Shown in pieces: positions 26,339-35,631 of a DNA stretch of 38,229 bases. Each line of letters begins with the position of its first letter. Position 1 is the stretch's first letter. Source of the stretch: Azoarcus sp. TTM-91 (GTDB taxonomy: Bacteria > Pseudomonadota > Gammaproteobacteria > Burkholderiales > Rhodocyclaceae); contig NZ_WUEI01000040.1 in the NCBI RefSeq assembly GCF_012911025.1, forward strand, positions 1-38,229, written 5' to 3'. Made by a program: the position numbers and the translations under genes. The notes below the pieces were generated by a model that had not been told where the DNA came from, searched no databases, and saw only the letters and a program-made list of their open reading frames with translations.

Positions 26339-27106
26339 TCACAGTGCGGCTTCTTCCTGCTCCGGGATCAAGGTCGGAATGCCGGAGTTGGGATAGTGGT
26401 GCGGGAACAGACGCCGCATCTCACCCTCGATCCAAGCCTCGGCCTGGGCATTGATCGCCTCCACTTTCATGCCTTTCACATCGATCGCCGGGCCGACGCT
26501 GACGGTGATCTCGCCCGGGTACTTGAGGAAGGCGTTGCGGCGCCAGAATTCGCCGGCGTTGTGTGCCACCGGCACTACCGGCACCCCGGCGCGGCGCGCC
26601 AGCCAGGCGCCACCCACCTTGTAGCGCCGCGTCGTGCCCGGCGCCACCCGGGTGCCTTCCGGGAACACCACCACCCAGTAGCCCGCCTTCAATCGCGCCC
26701 TGCCCTGCTCCACCACCTGCGCCAGCGCATCCTTGCCGGCTGCGCGGTCGATGGCGATGCTGGCGATCTGGGCCAGTCCCCAGCCGAAGAAGGGAATGCG
26801 CAGCAGTTCGCGCTTGAGCACGAAGCACAGCGGCGGAAAGATCACCTGCAGCGCCATGGTTTCCCAGGCCGACTGGTGCTTGGACAGGATCACCGCCGGT
26901 CCCGCCGGGATGTTCTCCTTGCCGATGACGGTGTAGCGGATGCCCAGCAGATGGCGCACGAACCACAGCACCAGCGGGGCCCAGGAGGTGACGATGCGAT
27001 GGCGTATCCGCAACGGCAACGGGAAGGTCAAGGCGCCGAAGATGGCATACGGCGGGGTCACGACGATGAGGACCAGGGCGAACAGTAGGGAACGCAGGAA
27101 GATCAC
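26339..27106 (-). CDS. 1-acyl-sn-glycerol-3-phosphate acyltransferase (PlsC-like)
   Basis: 255 residues from a GTG at 27106, eight bases after the gmhB stop; the longer open frame lies inside gmhB and is not coding. One N-terminal hydrophobic region (about 5-28) is followed by the acyltransferase domain. The catalytic block is SKHQSAWET, where His77 is followed four residues later by Glu82 instead of the usual Asp (HX4D); FPEGTR (148-153) binds the glycerol phosphate. It would acylate lysophosphatidic acid in membrane lipid synthesis, although PlsC paralogues have other acceptors. Confidence 0.9.
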   Translation of the reverse strand: MIFLRSLLFALVLIVVTPPYAIFGALTFPLPLRIRHRIVTSWAPLVLWFVRHLLGIRYTVIGKENIPAGPAVILSKHQSAWETMALQVIFPPLCFVLKRELLRIPFFGWGLAQIASIAIDRAAGKDALAQVVEQGRARLKAGYWVVVFPEGTRVAPGTTRRYKVGGAWLARRAGVPVVPVAHNAGEFWRRNAFLKYPGEITVSVGPAIDVKGMKVEAINAQAEAWIEGEMRRLFPHHYPNSGIPTLIPEQEEAAL

Positions 27107-27114
27107 GATGCAGC

Positions 27115-27648
27115 TCAGGTGGTGAGATCGGCGACAACCGCCGCGAGGTCCGGATAGATCAGGGTGCCCGCCGGCAGCGCGGGATCGTCCTTGGTCTTCA
27201 TGCCTTTGCCAGTGAGTACCAGATAAGGCACGCAGCCCACCGCGGTGCCGGCCTGCAGGTCGCGCAGGCTGTCGCCCACCGCCGGCACGCCGGTCAGGTC
27301 CACGTTGAAGCGCTCGGCCAGTTGGTGGAACAGGCCGGGCTTGGGCTTGCGGCAGTCGCAGGTGGAGTCGGCCGCATGCGGGCAAAAGAAAATGGCATCA
27401 AGCCGGCCGCCGACCTGGGCCAGGCTCTTCACCATCTTCTCGTGGATGGCATTCAGCGTGTCCATGCCGAACAGGCCGCGGCCGACGCCGGACTGGTTGG
27501 TCGCCACCACCACCCGCCAGCCCCACTGGTTGAGGCGGGCGATGGCCTCCAGCGAACCGGGAATCGGCTTCCATTCCTCGGGCGACTTGATGAACTGGTC
27601 CGAGTCCTGGTTGATGACGCCATCGCGATCGAGAACGATCAGTTTCAT
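27115..27648 (-). CDS. gmhB: D-glycero-beta-D-manno-heptose-1,7-bisphosphate 7-phosphatase GmhB
   Basis: 177 residues, HAD family. The nucleophile pair is Asp7/Asp9 in VLDRDGVIN. The zinc-binding insertion CPHAADSTCDCRKPKPG, typical of GmhB, and the VGDSLRDLQAG motif are present. It acts in ADP-heptose synthesis for the LPS inner core. It lies 64 bases after glyS and just before the acyltransferase, a conserved glyQ-glyS-gmhB-plsC order. Confidence 0.95.
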   Translation of the reverse strand: MKLIVLDRDGVINQDSDQFIKSPEEWKPIPGSLEAIARLNQWGWRVVVATNQSGVGRGLFGMDTLNAIHEKMVKSLAQVGGRLDAIFFCPHAADSTCDCRKPKPGLFHQLAERFNVDLTGVPAVGDSLRDLQAGTAVGCVPYLVLTGKGMKTKDDPALPAGTLIYPDLAAVVADLTT

Positions 27649-27712
27649 GCCAGCCCTCTGCGGCGGTGAAGGACGCCGCCCGGCGCGCGAGCAGCCGGGC
27701 GGACGGTGCGAC

Positions 27713-29815
27713 TCATGCGGATAGGCGCGAGATGTCGGCGACCTGGTTCATCAGGCCGGCGAGCTGGGCCAGCAGCGCGAGGCGGTTCTGGCGGATCAGC
27801 GGCTCTTCGGCCATCACCATCACCGACTCGAAGAAAGCATCCACCTCGCCGCGCAGGCCGGCCAGCGCGCACAGCGCCTCGGTATAGCCCTCGCCGGCCA
27901 TGTGCGACTTCACCAGCGGCGCGATCTCGACCACGCGCTGGAACAGCGCCTTCTCGGCGACCTCCTGCAGCAGCGCCGGATCCGGTTCGCCCGGCGTGCC
28001 CTCGGCCTTTTTCAGGATGTTCACGATGCGCTTGTTGGCCGCGGCCAGCGCGGCCGACTCCGGCAGTGCGCGGAAGGCTTCCACCGCGGCCAACTTGGCC
28101 GGCACCAGGTCGATGCGGGTCGGCGCCAGCGCCAGCACCGCGTCCACCACGGCGGCGTCGGCGGCCTTGTCGCCAGCTTCGCCGCGCAGCAGGTTCTTCA
28201 GGCGCTCGCGCATGAACTCCAGCAGCTGGGCCTGGAAGCCTTCGGCGGTGAGCAGACCGGGCTTGAAGCCGGCGGCGCTATCGGCGATCAGCTCGGCTAG
28301 ATCCAGCGGCAGCGGGGTTTCGATCAGGATACGCAACACGCCCAGCGCGGCGCGGCGCAGGGCGAAGGGGTCCTTGTCGCCGGTCGGCACCTGGCCGATG
28401 CCGAAGAAGCCGACCAGCGCGTCCAGCTTGTCCGCCAGCGCCACCGCGGCGGCGACGTTGCCGGCCGGCAGCGCGTCGCCGGCGAAGCGCGGCTGGTAGT
28501 GGGCCTGCACCGCGTCGGCGACGACTTCGCCCTCGCCATCGGCCAGCGCGTAGTAGCGGCCCATGATGCCTTGCAGCTCGGGGAACTCGCCGACCATCTC
28601 GGTCACCAGGTCGGCCTTGGCCAGGCGGGCGGCGCGGCGGGAGGCGGTTTCGTCCGCGCCCAGGCGAACCGCGATGCGGCCGGCCAGCGCCTCCAGGCGC
28701 TCGACCCGCTCCAGCACGCTGCCCAGCTTGTTGTGATAGACCACGTTGGCCAGCCTCGGCAGGCGGGAATCCAGCTTCTGCTTCTTGTCGGTCTCGAAGA
28801 AGAAGCGGGCATCGGACAGGCGCGGACGCACCACCCGGGCGTTGCCGGTGACGATGTTGGCCGGATCGCTGACCCGCATGTTGGAGACGATGAGGAAGCG
28901 GTTCTGCAGCTTGCCGGCGGCGTCGAACAGCGGGAAGTACTTCTGGTTGGCCTGCATGGTGAGGATCAGGCATTCCTGCGGCACGGCGAGGAATTCGGCC
29001 TCGAACTCGCCGACATACACCGTCGGGTGCTCGACCAGCGCGGTCACCTCGTCCAGCAGGTCGGCGTATTCGCCCAGGCGGCCGCCCTGGCGCTCGGCCT
29101 CGGCCAGCAGCTGGCGCTCGATGTCGGCGCGGCGCTCGGCGAAGTCGGGCACCACCTTGCCTTCGGCCAGCAGCGTCGGCTCGTAGGCCTCGGCGCTGGC
29201 GATCTCGATCTCGCCCCGGCTCATGAAGCGGTGGCCCTTGGTGATGCGGCCGGACTCCAGATCCAGCACGCGGCCCGGCACCACCTCGGCGCCGTGCAGC
29301 ATCACCAGCTTGTGCACCGGGCGCACGAAGGTGGCGTCGCCATCGCCCCAGCGCATCACCTTCGGAATCGGCAGCGCCTTCACCGCGTCCTGCACCACTG
29401 CGGCGAGCACGTCCGCCAGCCTGGCGCCGGCCACGGTGGCGGTGTGGAACAGGGCTTCGGCCTTGCCGTCCATGCGGCGTTCGAAGTCGGCCACCGCGTC
29501 CGCCGGAATGCCCTTGGCCTCCATCTTCTTCAGCAGCGCCGGCGTCGGCTTGCCATCGGCGTCCAGCGCGACGGTGACCGGCATCAGCTTCTCGGTGACC
29601 TGCTTCGCCTCGCCCGCGGCGGACACGGCCGGCATCAGGATGGCGATGCGGCGTGGGCTGGCGAACCAGCGGAAGCCGGCATCGGCGGCGGCCAGGCCGC
29701 GGCTCTTGAGGCCGTCGGCGATCTTGGTGGCGAAGGTCTCGCCCAGGCGCGGCAGGGCCTTGGGCGGCAGTTCCTCGGTCAGCAGTTCGACGAGCAGGGA
29801 ATGTTGGGCCGTCAT
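27713..29815 (-). CDS. glyS: Glycyl-tRNA synthetase beta subunit GlyS
   Basis: 700 residues from the ATG at 29815; a much longer open frame upstream lies across glyQ in another register and is not coding. It opens with [19 protein letters not shown], the GlyS signature. FASPRRIAI, the [23 protein letters not shown] block, [11 protein letters not shown] and [17 protein letters not shown] follow. The C-terminal part is the helical tRNA/anticodon-binding region. It works with GlyQ as an alpha2beta2 enzyme. The start overlaps the glyQ stop by one base (TGATG). Confidence 0.97.
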   Translation of the reverse strand: MTAQHSLLVELLTEELPPKALPRLGETFATKIADGLKSRGLAAADAGFRWFASPRRIAILMPAVSAAGEAKQVTEKLMPVTVALDADGKPTPALLKKMEAKGIPADAVADFERRMDGKAEALFHTATVAGARLADVLAAVVQDAVKALPIPKVMRWGDGDATFVRPVHKLVMLHGAEVVPGRVLDLESGRITKGHRFMSRGEIEIASAEAYEPTLLAEGKVVPDFAERRADIERQLLAEAERQGGRLGEYADLLDEVTALVEHPTVYVGEFEAEFLAVPQECLILTMQANQKYFPLFDAAGKLQNRFLIVSNMRVSDPANIVTGNARVVRPRLSDARFFFETDKKQKLDSRLPRLANVVYHNKLGSVLERVERLEALAGRIAVRLGADETASRRAARLAKADLVTEMVGEFPELQGIMGRYYALADGEGEVVADAVQAHYQPRFAGDALPAGNVAAAVALADKLDALVGFFGIGQVPTGDKDPFALRRAALGVLRILIETPLPLDLAELIADSAAGFKPGLLTAEGFQAQLLEFMRERLKNLLRGEAGDKAADAAVVDAVLALAPTRIDLVPAKLAAVEAFRALPESAALAAANKRIVNILKKAEGTPGEPDPALLQEVAEKALFQRVVEIAPLVKSHMAGEGYTEALCALAGLRGEVDAFFESVMVMAEEPLIRQNRLALLAQLAGLMNQVADISRLSA

Positions 29816-30732
29816 CACGCGGCTTCCTTGTTCTGTTGCGGCAGCATCGGGAAGCCGAGCGCTTCGCGGGATTCGAAATAAGCCTGGGCGACGGCGCGCG
29901 ACAGGTTGCGGATGCGGCCGATGTAGGCGGCTCGCTCGGTCACCGAGATGGCGCCGCGGGCATCCAGCATGTTGAAGTTGTGGGCTGCCTTCAGCACCAT
30001 CTCGTAGGCCGGCAGCGCCAGCCCGGCTTCCATCAGGCGCTTGGCCTCGGACTCGTAGTTGTTGAACAGCGAGAACAGGAAATCGACGTTGGAGTGCTCG
30101 AAGTTGTAGGTGGACTGCTCCACCTCGTTCTGGTGGAAGACGTCGCCGTAGCTGACGCGGGCGCCGTCCGGATACACCGCCCAGGTGAGGTCGTACACGT
30201 TCTCCACGCCCTGCAGGTACATCGCCAGGCGCTCGATGCCGTAGGTGATCTCGCCCAGCACCGGCTTGCAGTCCAGGCCACCGACCTGCTGGAAGTAGGT
30301 GAACTGCGTCACCTCCATGCCGTCCAGCCACACTTCCCAGCCCAGGCCCCAGGCGCCCAGCGTGGGGTTCTCCCAGTCGTCCTCGACGAAGCGGATGTCG
30401 TGGCTGTTGGGGTCTATGCCCAGCGCGCGCAGGGAGTCCAGGTAGAGCTCCTGGATGTTCAGCGGCGAGGGCTTGAGCACCACCTGGAACTGGTAGTAGT
30501 GCTGCAGGCGGTTGGGGTTCTCGCCGTAGCGGCCGTCCTTGGGGCGGCGCGAAGGCTGCACGTAGGCGGCGTTCCATGGCTCCGGGCCGATGGCGCGCAG
30601 GAAGGTGGCGGTGTGCGAGGTGCCGGCGCCGACTTCGAGGTCGTAGGGCTGCAGCAGCACGCATCCGCGGTCGCCCCAGAATTGCTGGAGCGTGAGAATG
30701 ATTTGCTGGAAGGTAGGTTTGGACAGGGACAT
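29815..30732 (-). CDS. glyQ: Glycyl-tRNA synthetase alpha subunit GlyQ
   Basis: 305 residues. Highly conserved sequence includes [73 protein letters not shown] and [28 protein letters not shown], the class II catalytic core for glycyl-adenylate formation. It is first in the minus-strand glyQ-glyS-gmhB-plsC unit. The 171 bases upstream of its start, up to the PepSY gene end, carry its promoter region and two GC-rich palindromes. Confidence 0.98.
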   Translation of the reverse strand: MSLSKPTFQQIILTLQQFWGDRGCVLLQPYDLEVGAGTSHTATFLRAIGPEPWNAAYVQPSRRPKDGRYGENPNRLQHYYQFQVVLKPSPLNIQELYLDSLRALGIDPNSHDIRFVEDDWENPTLGAWGLGWEVWLDGMEVTQFTYFQQVGGLDCKPVLGEITYGIERLAMYLQGVENVYDLTWAVYPDGARVSYGDVFHQNEVEQSTYNFEHSNVDFLFSLFNNYESEAKRLMEAGLALPAYEMVLKAAHNFNMLDARGAISVTERAAYIGRIRNLSRAVAQAYFESREALGFPMLPQQNKEAA

Positions 30733-30812
30733 GGTCTCGGGCGGCGAGCGCCGCGCAGCGAACGCAAAGGAGCGGATTTTACTGGCATTCCGCCCTTGGC
30801 GCGCACCTGCTT

Positions 30813-30840
30813 GGCGGCGGAAACCACGGTTTCCGCCGCC
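30813..30840. repeat. 28-base near-perfect palindrome in the glyQ / PepSY gap
   Basis: 13-bp perfect arms (GGCGGCGGAAACC and GGTTTCCGCCGCC) around a central AC. It lies between the glyQ start and the end of the PepSY gene, where minus-strand transcripts of the iron operon would end. There is no U-tract. It may be a terminator without a T-run or a protein site. Confidence 0.6.
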
Positions 30841-30863
30841 TGCGGGGCCCCGTCACCCTCGCC

Positions 30864-30891
30864 AGCGGGCCGGCTGAAGCCGCCGGCCGCT
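30864..30891. terminator. GC-rich inverted repeat just after the PepSY gene
   Basis: Arms AGCGG(G)CCGGC and GCCGGCCGCT pair over 10 bp with one bulged G and a 7-base loop. It starts 13 bases after the PepSY stop on the minus strand. It probably ends or protects the 3' end of that mRNA; there is no T-tract. Confidence 0.4.
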
Positions 30892-30903
30892 GTTCCGCCG
30901 GCC

Positions 30904-32613
30904 TCAGCGCGTGCTGGCGGCGGTCGCCACCCCGTCCTCCACCTCATCCGCAGCCCCGCCCGCGGCCTCTTTTCCGCTGGACGTGCTTGCCGCGGCCGGC
31001 GCCCGCGCCGACCACACGCTGTCCGCCGGCCCGCCATGCACCCGCCGCGCGGTGGCGCGCGCCATCCAGACGAAGCACAGGCCGCCGGCGGCGGCGGCCA
31101 GGTCCACGCCCAGCGTCGCCGCGGCCGGGTGGGCCCATAAGCCCAGCGCCGGCACCAGCGCGCCCAGCAGGCTGGTGGCCGGAATGGCGAAGGTGAACAT
31201 GGCCGCCAGCCACAGCAGGCCGACCGATGCCCGCGCGCCGCCACGCAGGAACGCCCAGGCCAGGCAGCCGGAGAAGGCGGCGTAATAGCTGTAGCGGTGC
31301 CAGCTGCCGAGGTCGGCCACCTGGCCGTGCAGCCATTTGCCGGCGACGATGCTGAGCGAGATGCCGCAGACGCAGCCCAGGCAGACGCCCACGGTGGCGG
31401 CCGCCATCAGCCGGGTGTCCAGCCGCTGCACCGGCATGCCGCTGCCGTCGCGCGGCACCTTGCGGCGGCGGGTTTCTATCCACAGCAGGTTGCCGCCATA
31501 GAACAGCCAGGCGCCGGCCATGCCGAGCAGGAAGTACATCCACTGCACCGGCGTGCCGCCGAAGGCGCCGAAGTGCAGCGCGAACAGGCTGCTGACGGTG
31601 GCGTGCGGCGCATCCTGCTGGCCGGGCAGGTATTCGGTGTTCACCACCTTGCCGCTGTATGGGTCGAGCGCGACGAAGCCGCCGGAGAAGCGCGGCGAGA
31701 AGGCGGTGGCGTCATGCCCCCAGACGCGCACGGTGGCGCGCGGGCCGCTCACCTGGGCGTACTGCAGCCGCTCCGGTTCGAAGCCGGGCGCCAGCGCCTG
31801 CACCCGCGCCAGCAGCTCGGCCGGCGGCAGCATGGCGGCGGGGTCGCGCGGCGGCGCATCCTGCGGCCCGCCGGCGCGCGGCGAGAAGGCGGCGGCCAGG
31901 CCGCCGCCGTGCAGCATCTTGTTCTGCAGGGCGTAGATGCCGTCGTGGTAGGCGAAGCCGACCGCGGTGATCGCCATCACCAGATGGAAGGGCAGGCTGA
32001 CGATGCCGACCACGTTGTGTGCGTCCAGCCACATCCGCTTCAGGTTCTTGCCCACCCGCAGGGCGAAGAAATCCTTCACCAGCGAGGGCAGCAGCACGAT
32101 GACGCCGGACACCAGCGCCACCGCGTACAGCGCCGCCACCACGCCCATGAACCAGCGGTTGGGGTCGGTATCCGCCGGCAGGCCGACCACCCGGTGCAGC
32201 ACGTCGATGAATTCCGCGAGCTTCGAAGGCTGCGCCTCCTCGACGCTGACGCCGCCATCGGCACCCATGCTGGCGGCGTAGTGGCGCACCGAGAAGCTGT
32301 CGTGGTCGTCGCCCTTGGGGTCGCGCACCTGCCAGCTGAGGCGCGCCGGCTGGTGCTCGTCCAGCTTGAGGTTGAGGGAGAAGTCCCGTGCCGTCTCCGG
32401 CCGCACGGCCAGGGTGGCGGCGATCAGCGCCGGGGCGTCGGCCAGCGGCACCGCGGCGACTTCGGTGAAGGCGGGCGGCGAGGCCCAGCGCGCCAGCGGC
32501 GCCTTGAACACGGTGAGGGCGCCGGCATAGAAGGCGATGAACAGCGCCATGCCGGTGAGGATGCCGGTCCAGGTATGGACGGCCTTGTAGATGCGGATCA
32601 GCTCCGAGCGCAT
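30904..32613 (-). CDS. PepSY-associated membrane-helix protein of an iron-uptake operon
   Basis: 569 residues. The N-terminus RIYKAVHTWTGILTGMALFIAFYAGAL is the typical PepSY-associated helix (PepSY_TM) start, with a His on the first helix. Later segments are EFIDVLHRVVGLP, RWFMGVVAALYAVALVSGVIVLLPSLVKDFF, KRMWLDAHNVVGIVSLPFHLVMAITAVGF and LFALHFGAFGGTPVQWMYFLLGMAGAWLFYGGNLLW. Then come about five further helices and an Ala/Ser tail. Recurrent membrane-embedded histidines are suggestive of haem or electron transfer. Relatives sit beside siderophore receptors and are proposed to act in ferric-siderophore reduction at the inner membrane; that function is inferred. Last gene of the operon. Confidence 0.88.
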   Translation of the reverse strand: MRSELIRIYKAVHTWTGILTGMALFIAFYAGALTVFKAPLARWASPPAFTEVAAVPLADAPALIAATLAVRPETARDFSLNLKLDEHQPARLSWQVRDPKGDDHDSFSVRHYAASMGADGGVSVEEAQPSKLAEFIDVLHRVVGLPADTDPNRWFMGVVAALYAVALVSGVIVLLPSLVKDFFALRVGKNLKRMWLDAHNVVGIVSLPFHLVMAITAVGFAYHDGIYALQNKMLHGGGLAAAFSPRAGGPQDAPPRDPAAMLPPAELLARVQALAPGFEPERLQYAQVSGPRATVRVWGHDATAFSPRFSGGFVALDPYSGKVVNTEYLPGQQDAPHATVSSLFALHFGAFGGTPVQWMYFLLGMAGAWLFYGGNLLWIETRRRKVPRDGSGMPVQRLDTRLMAAATVGVCLGCVCGISLSIVAGKWLHGQVADLGSWHRYSYYAAFSGCLAWAFLRGGARASVGLLWLAAMFTFAIPATSLLGALVPALGLWAHPAAATLGVDLAAAAGGLCFVWMARATARRVHGGPADSVWSARAPAAASTSSGKEAAGGAADEVEDGVATAASTR

Positions 32614-32632
32614 GGGGAAAGTCCTCGATGAT

Positions 32633-32923
32633 TCACAGCCACTGCGCGGCGGCCAGGGCGCCGAACACCAGCGCGTTGGCGCCGCCCAGCCAGGCCCAGG
32701 CGCGCAGGCCGCTGCGGAAGAAATAGACGCCGCTGAAGACGCCCAGCCAGATGGGCATGACCATCCACATCGCCAGCTGCGCCCGCACGCTCATCTGCAT
32801 GCCGTCCGCCAGCCAGGCGAATACGCCGCTGCAGCCGATGGCGAGGGTGAAGCCGAGCAGCACGCCGGCCAGGGTCTTGGCCAGCCAGTCGCGGCGGATG
32901 GGAGGCACGGAAGAAGCGCTCAT
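32633..32923 (-). CDS. Small three-helix membrane protein, iron-operon partner (possibly DUF3649-like)
   Basis: 96 residues with about three membrane helices: TLAGVLLGFTLAIGCSGVFAWL, AMWMVMPIWLGVFSGVYFF and WAWLGGANALVFGALAAAQW. It lies one base after the preceding small gene and 19 bases before the PepSY gene. In Pseudomonas and Burkholderia-type genomes, receptor-linked operons hold a DUF3649 and a DUF3325 small membrane protein followed by a PepSY protein. This gene fits the first of these by size and place, but I do not recognise the sequence with certainty. No function is known. Confidence 0.7.
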   Translation of the reverse strand: MSASSVPPIRRDWLAKTLAGVLLGFTLAIGCSGVFAWLADGMQMSVRAQLAMWMVMPIWLGVFSGVYFFRSGLRAWAWLGGANALVFGALAAAQWL

Positions 32924-32924
32924 C

Positions 32925-33197
32925 TCAAGCCCCCCGCCTGAGCGTGAGCAGCGCGCCGAGATAGGGCAGCAGCACCAGCAGCAGCATCACCCAGGTCAGC
33001 AGCACGTAAATGGCGGTCAGCGGCTGCAGCGCCTGGCACAGCGCCGCCATGCCGGCGACCAGCAGCACACCGGCAGCGAGGCGCGCCGGCCGCGCCGGCA
33101 GGGGCGCGGCACGCCAGCGCTGCTGCGGCGACGCGAGATAGAAGGCGATGCAGCCCGCGAGCGCGAGCAGCAGTCCGGAGGCGAGGGCCAGGTTCAT
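32925..33197 (-). CDS. Small membrane protein, DUF3325-like
   Basis: 90 residues, nearly all hydrophobic, with about three helices. The first contains the AGCIAFYLASPQQRW motif that I associate with DUF3325, and the last is YVLLTWVMLLLVLLPYLGALL. It starts one base after the receptor stop codon and ends one base before the next gene, so it is surely co-translated with the receptor operon. Its strict pairing with siderophore receptors and PepSY proteins suggests a structural or assembly role in inner-membrane iron handling, which is an inference. Confidence 0.75.
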   Translation of the reverse strand: MNLALASGLLLALAGCIAFYLASPQQRWRAAPLPARPARLAAGVLLVAGMAALCQALQPLTAIYVLLTWVMLLLVLLPYLGALLTLRRGA

Positions 33198-33198
33198 G

Positions 33199-35598
33199 TC
33201 AGAAATCCACGGAGGTTGAAAGCTTGAAGGTGCGGGGCGCGCCCAGCGTGGCCTGGCCGCCGGGGTAGAAGCGGCCGGACCAGTAGTGGCGGTCCTCCAG
33301 GTTCTCCACGCTGGCGCGCACCACCACCACCTTGCCGGCGATGCGGGTGGCGTAGCGGGCGCCGATGTCCCAACGGTGCCAGGCGGGAATCTCCAGCCGG
33401 TTGGCGACGTCCAGGTATTGCGAGCTGGTGTAGATCCAGCGCGCGCTCAGCGTCAGGCCGGCGAGCAGCGGCGTATCCCATTCGGCGCCGAGATTGGCGG
33501 TCCACTTCGGCACGCCGGGCATGTCCTTGCCGTCGTTGGCGGTGCTGGAGGCTCGCACCTGCTCGGCCTGGGTGTAAGCGCCGCCGCCCAGCAGCCGCAC
33601 GCCCTTGCCCACCTCGCCGAAGACGTTCCATTCCACCCCGCTGTTGCGCTGCTCGCCGTCCAGCTTCAGCGTCGGCAGTGGCGCGCCGGTGGCCACCGAC
33701 ACGGCGAAGGGCTTCTCGATCTGGAACAGGCTGAGGGTGTTGGTGAAGCGCACGCCGTTCTCATCACCCAGGCCGGCCTCCCACTTGATGCCGACCTCCG
33801 CCTGTTTGGTCCGGTAGGGCGTCAGCGTTTCACCCGCGTTGGCGTAGGTGACGCCGACGGTGATGCCCGGGCTCAGGCCCTCGATGTAGTTGGCGTACAG
33901 CGATACCGCCGGGCCCCAAGGCTTGAGCACCAGGCCGAGCAGCGGCGTCACCGCGCTCTCGTCGTAGGCGGTGGGCGTGGCCATGGATTGGCGCACCCGC
34001 TGCGCCCGCGCGCCCAGCGTGAGCAGCACCGCGTCGTTGCGCATGGAGAGCGTGTCCGCCAGCGAGAAGCTGGTGTAGGTGTTGTCCACCGTGGTCCACA
34101 CCGCGCCGTAGGGGCCGGCCAGCGTCGGATTCGGGATGGGCTCGTAGATGTTGGTGACGTAGGCGGCGCCGGTCGTCAGGCCGACCCGCCCGCCGCTGGA
34201 GCGCATCTGCACCGAGGAAGCGCTGGCGACCAGCTGGTGCGCCACCGCGCCGGTGGTGAAGCTGCCGCGCACGCCGGCCTCGGCCGACAAGCCCTTGGTG
34301 AAGCCTTGCTGGTGATTGGTCTGGCCACGGGCGTCGCCGGCGTCGTTGAGCACCTCCACCAGGGTGCCGTTGAGGTAGCCCTTGTAGCGGTAGCGCGAGC
34401 CGCCCACCGCCGCCCAGGCGGTCCAGTGCGCGTTCAGGTCGTACTCGCCGCGCAGGGCCACGCCTTCGGTCTGCTGCTTCACATAGGTGCCGCGCAGCGC
34501 GTTCCTGGTCGGGTCCGGCGCCTTCAGCACATGGCCCAGCGTGGTGAAGCCCACCCACAGCGGGCTGCCGTTGGACTGGTCCTGCCGGGAGGAATAGGCG
34601 TCCAGTTCCAGCCGCCAGCCATCGCCGCGGTAGTCCATGCCGAGGGAGAGGAAGCGCTCCTTCTTCTTCTGGTCTTCCAGCGTGGTCTCGCCGTCGCTGG
34701 AGGAAGCATTCACCCTCACACCCAGACGCTGTTCCTCGCCGAAGCGGCGGCCGAGGTCGGCGGCGATGCCGAAGCGGGAGGCAGAGGCGTAGCTGGCGGT
34801 GAGGCGGGTCAGCGGCTCGCTGCCGGCGCGCTTGGGCACCAGGTTGATGACGCCGCCGACCGCACCGCTGGGCGCGATGCCGGACAGCATCGCCCCCGGC
34901 CCCTTGAACACCTCCACCCGCTCCAGGAACTCGGTGGGCACATGGGTGCCGGGCAGCATGTTGTAGAGGCCGTTGAAGGCCAGCTCGGTGGAGGTGAGGT
35001 CGAAGCCGCGGATGGTGAAGTTCTCCGCGTTGTGGCCGTCGCTGGTGGTGTAGCGCACCGAGGGGTCGTTGCGCAGCACTTCGGCCACCGTCGCGCTCTG
35101 CTGGTCGGCGATGGTCTGCGCGGTGTAGGCGGTGATGTTGAAGGGCGCGTCCATCACATCAACGTTGCCCAGCACGCCCAGCCGCGCGCCACTGGCCACC
35201 TGGCCGCCGGCATAGGCGGCCGGCAGTTCGGAGGGCGAGATGCCGGTGGCCGACACCCTCACTTCGGACAGGATATGCGCGCCGGCGGCCGGCTCGATCA
35301 CCAGGGTACTGCCCTCGATGCGGCCGCGTAGCCCGCTGCCGCGCAGCAGTTCGGCGAGCGCGCCGGCGGTGTCGCGGCGGCCGCTCAGCGGCTGGCTGCG
35401 CAGGCCGCGCAGCAGCTCCGGCGCCGCCAGCAGCTGCAGGCCGGCCTGGCGGGCGAAGGCGCTGAGGGCCTGGTCCAGCGCCTGGGCGGGAATGTCGAAA
35501 TCGGCAAAGGCGGCGGCGCTGGAGCCGACCTGGGCGAAGGCGGCCGGCACCGCCAGGGACAAGGCGGCGACGGCGAGCGTGGAAGAGCGGCAGATCAT
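33199..35598 (-). CDS. TonB-dependent siderophore receptor with N-terminal signalling (STN) domain
   Basis: 799 residues from the ATG at 35598; the open frame extends 67 codons upstream, but only this start gives a signal peptide (cut near AFA-Q, residue 23). An STN domain (about 33-103, FDIPAQALDQALSAFARQAGLQ...) marks a transducer that signals to a FecR-type regulator. A TonB-box-like ILSEVRVSA (about 109-117), a plug domain (about 135-250; VEVFKGPGAMLSG, GGVINLVPKR) and a 22-strand-type barrel ending in Phe follow. Ligand unknown; the sequence resembles hydroxamate-type receptors of the FhuE/FoxA class. It follows the sigma/FecR fusion by 119 bases. Confidence 0.93.
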   Translation of the reverse strand: MICRSSTLAVAALSLAVPAAFAQVGSSAAAFADFDIPAQALDQALSAFARQAGLQLLAAPELLRGLRSQPLSGRRDTAGALAELLRGSGLRGRIEGSTLVIEPAAGAHILSEVRVSATGISPSELPAAYAGGQVASGARLGVLGNVDVMDAPFNITAYTAQTIADQQSATVAEVLRNDPSVRYTTSDGHNAENFTIRGFDLTSTELAFNGLYNMLPGTHVPTEFLERVEVFKGPGAMLSGIAPSGAVGGVINLVPKRAGSEPLTRLTASYASASRFGIAADLGRRFGEEQRLGVRVNASSSDGETTLEDQKKKERFLSLGMDYRGDGWRLELDAYSSRQDQSNGSPLWVGFTTLGHVLKAPDPTRNALRGTYVKQQTEGVALRGEYDLNAHWTAWAAVGGSRYRYKGYLNGTLVEVLNDAGDARGQTNHQQGFTKGLSAEAGVRGSFTTGAVAHQLVASASSVQMRSSGGRVGLTTGAAYVTNIYEPIPNPTLAGPYGAVWTTVDNTYTSFSLADTLSMRNDAVLLTLGARAQRVRQSMATPTAYDESAVTPLLGLVLKPWGPAVSLYANYIEGLSPGITVGVTYANAGETLTPYRTKQAEVGIKWEAGLGDENGVRFTNTLSLFQIEKPFAVSVATGAPLPTLKLDGEQRNSGVEWNVFGEVGKGVRLLGGGAYTQAEQVRASSTANDGKDMPGVPKWTANLGAEWDTPLLAGLTLSARWIYTSSQYLDVANRLEIPAWHRWDIGARYATRIAGKVVVVRASVENLEDRHYWSGRFYPGGQATLGAPRTFKLSTSVDF

Positions 35599-35631
35599 GG
35601 CGTTCGGTTTCCTATCGTTTCGGGGGCTACT

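Noticed and set aside
28499..29881. 460-codon plus-strand open frame across glyS
   Set aside because: Shadow of glyS; His/Gln/Gly/Val-rich with no family features.
31297..32631. 444-codon plus-strand open frame across the PepSY gene
   Set aside because: Antisense to a gene with clear membrane-helix motifs; low-complexity shadow composition.
33286..35331. 681-codon plus-strand open frame across the receptor gene
   Set aside because: Antisense to a well-supported TonB-dependent receptor; composition rich in Gly/His/Gln/Arg/Ala with no domains. A shadow of GC-rich codon use.
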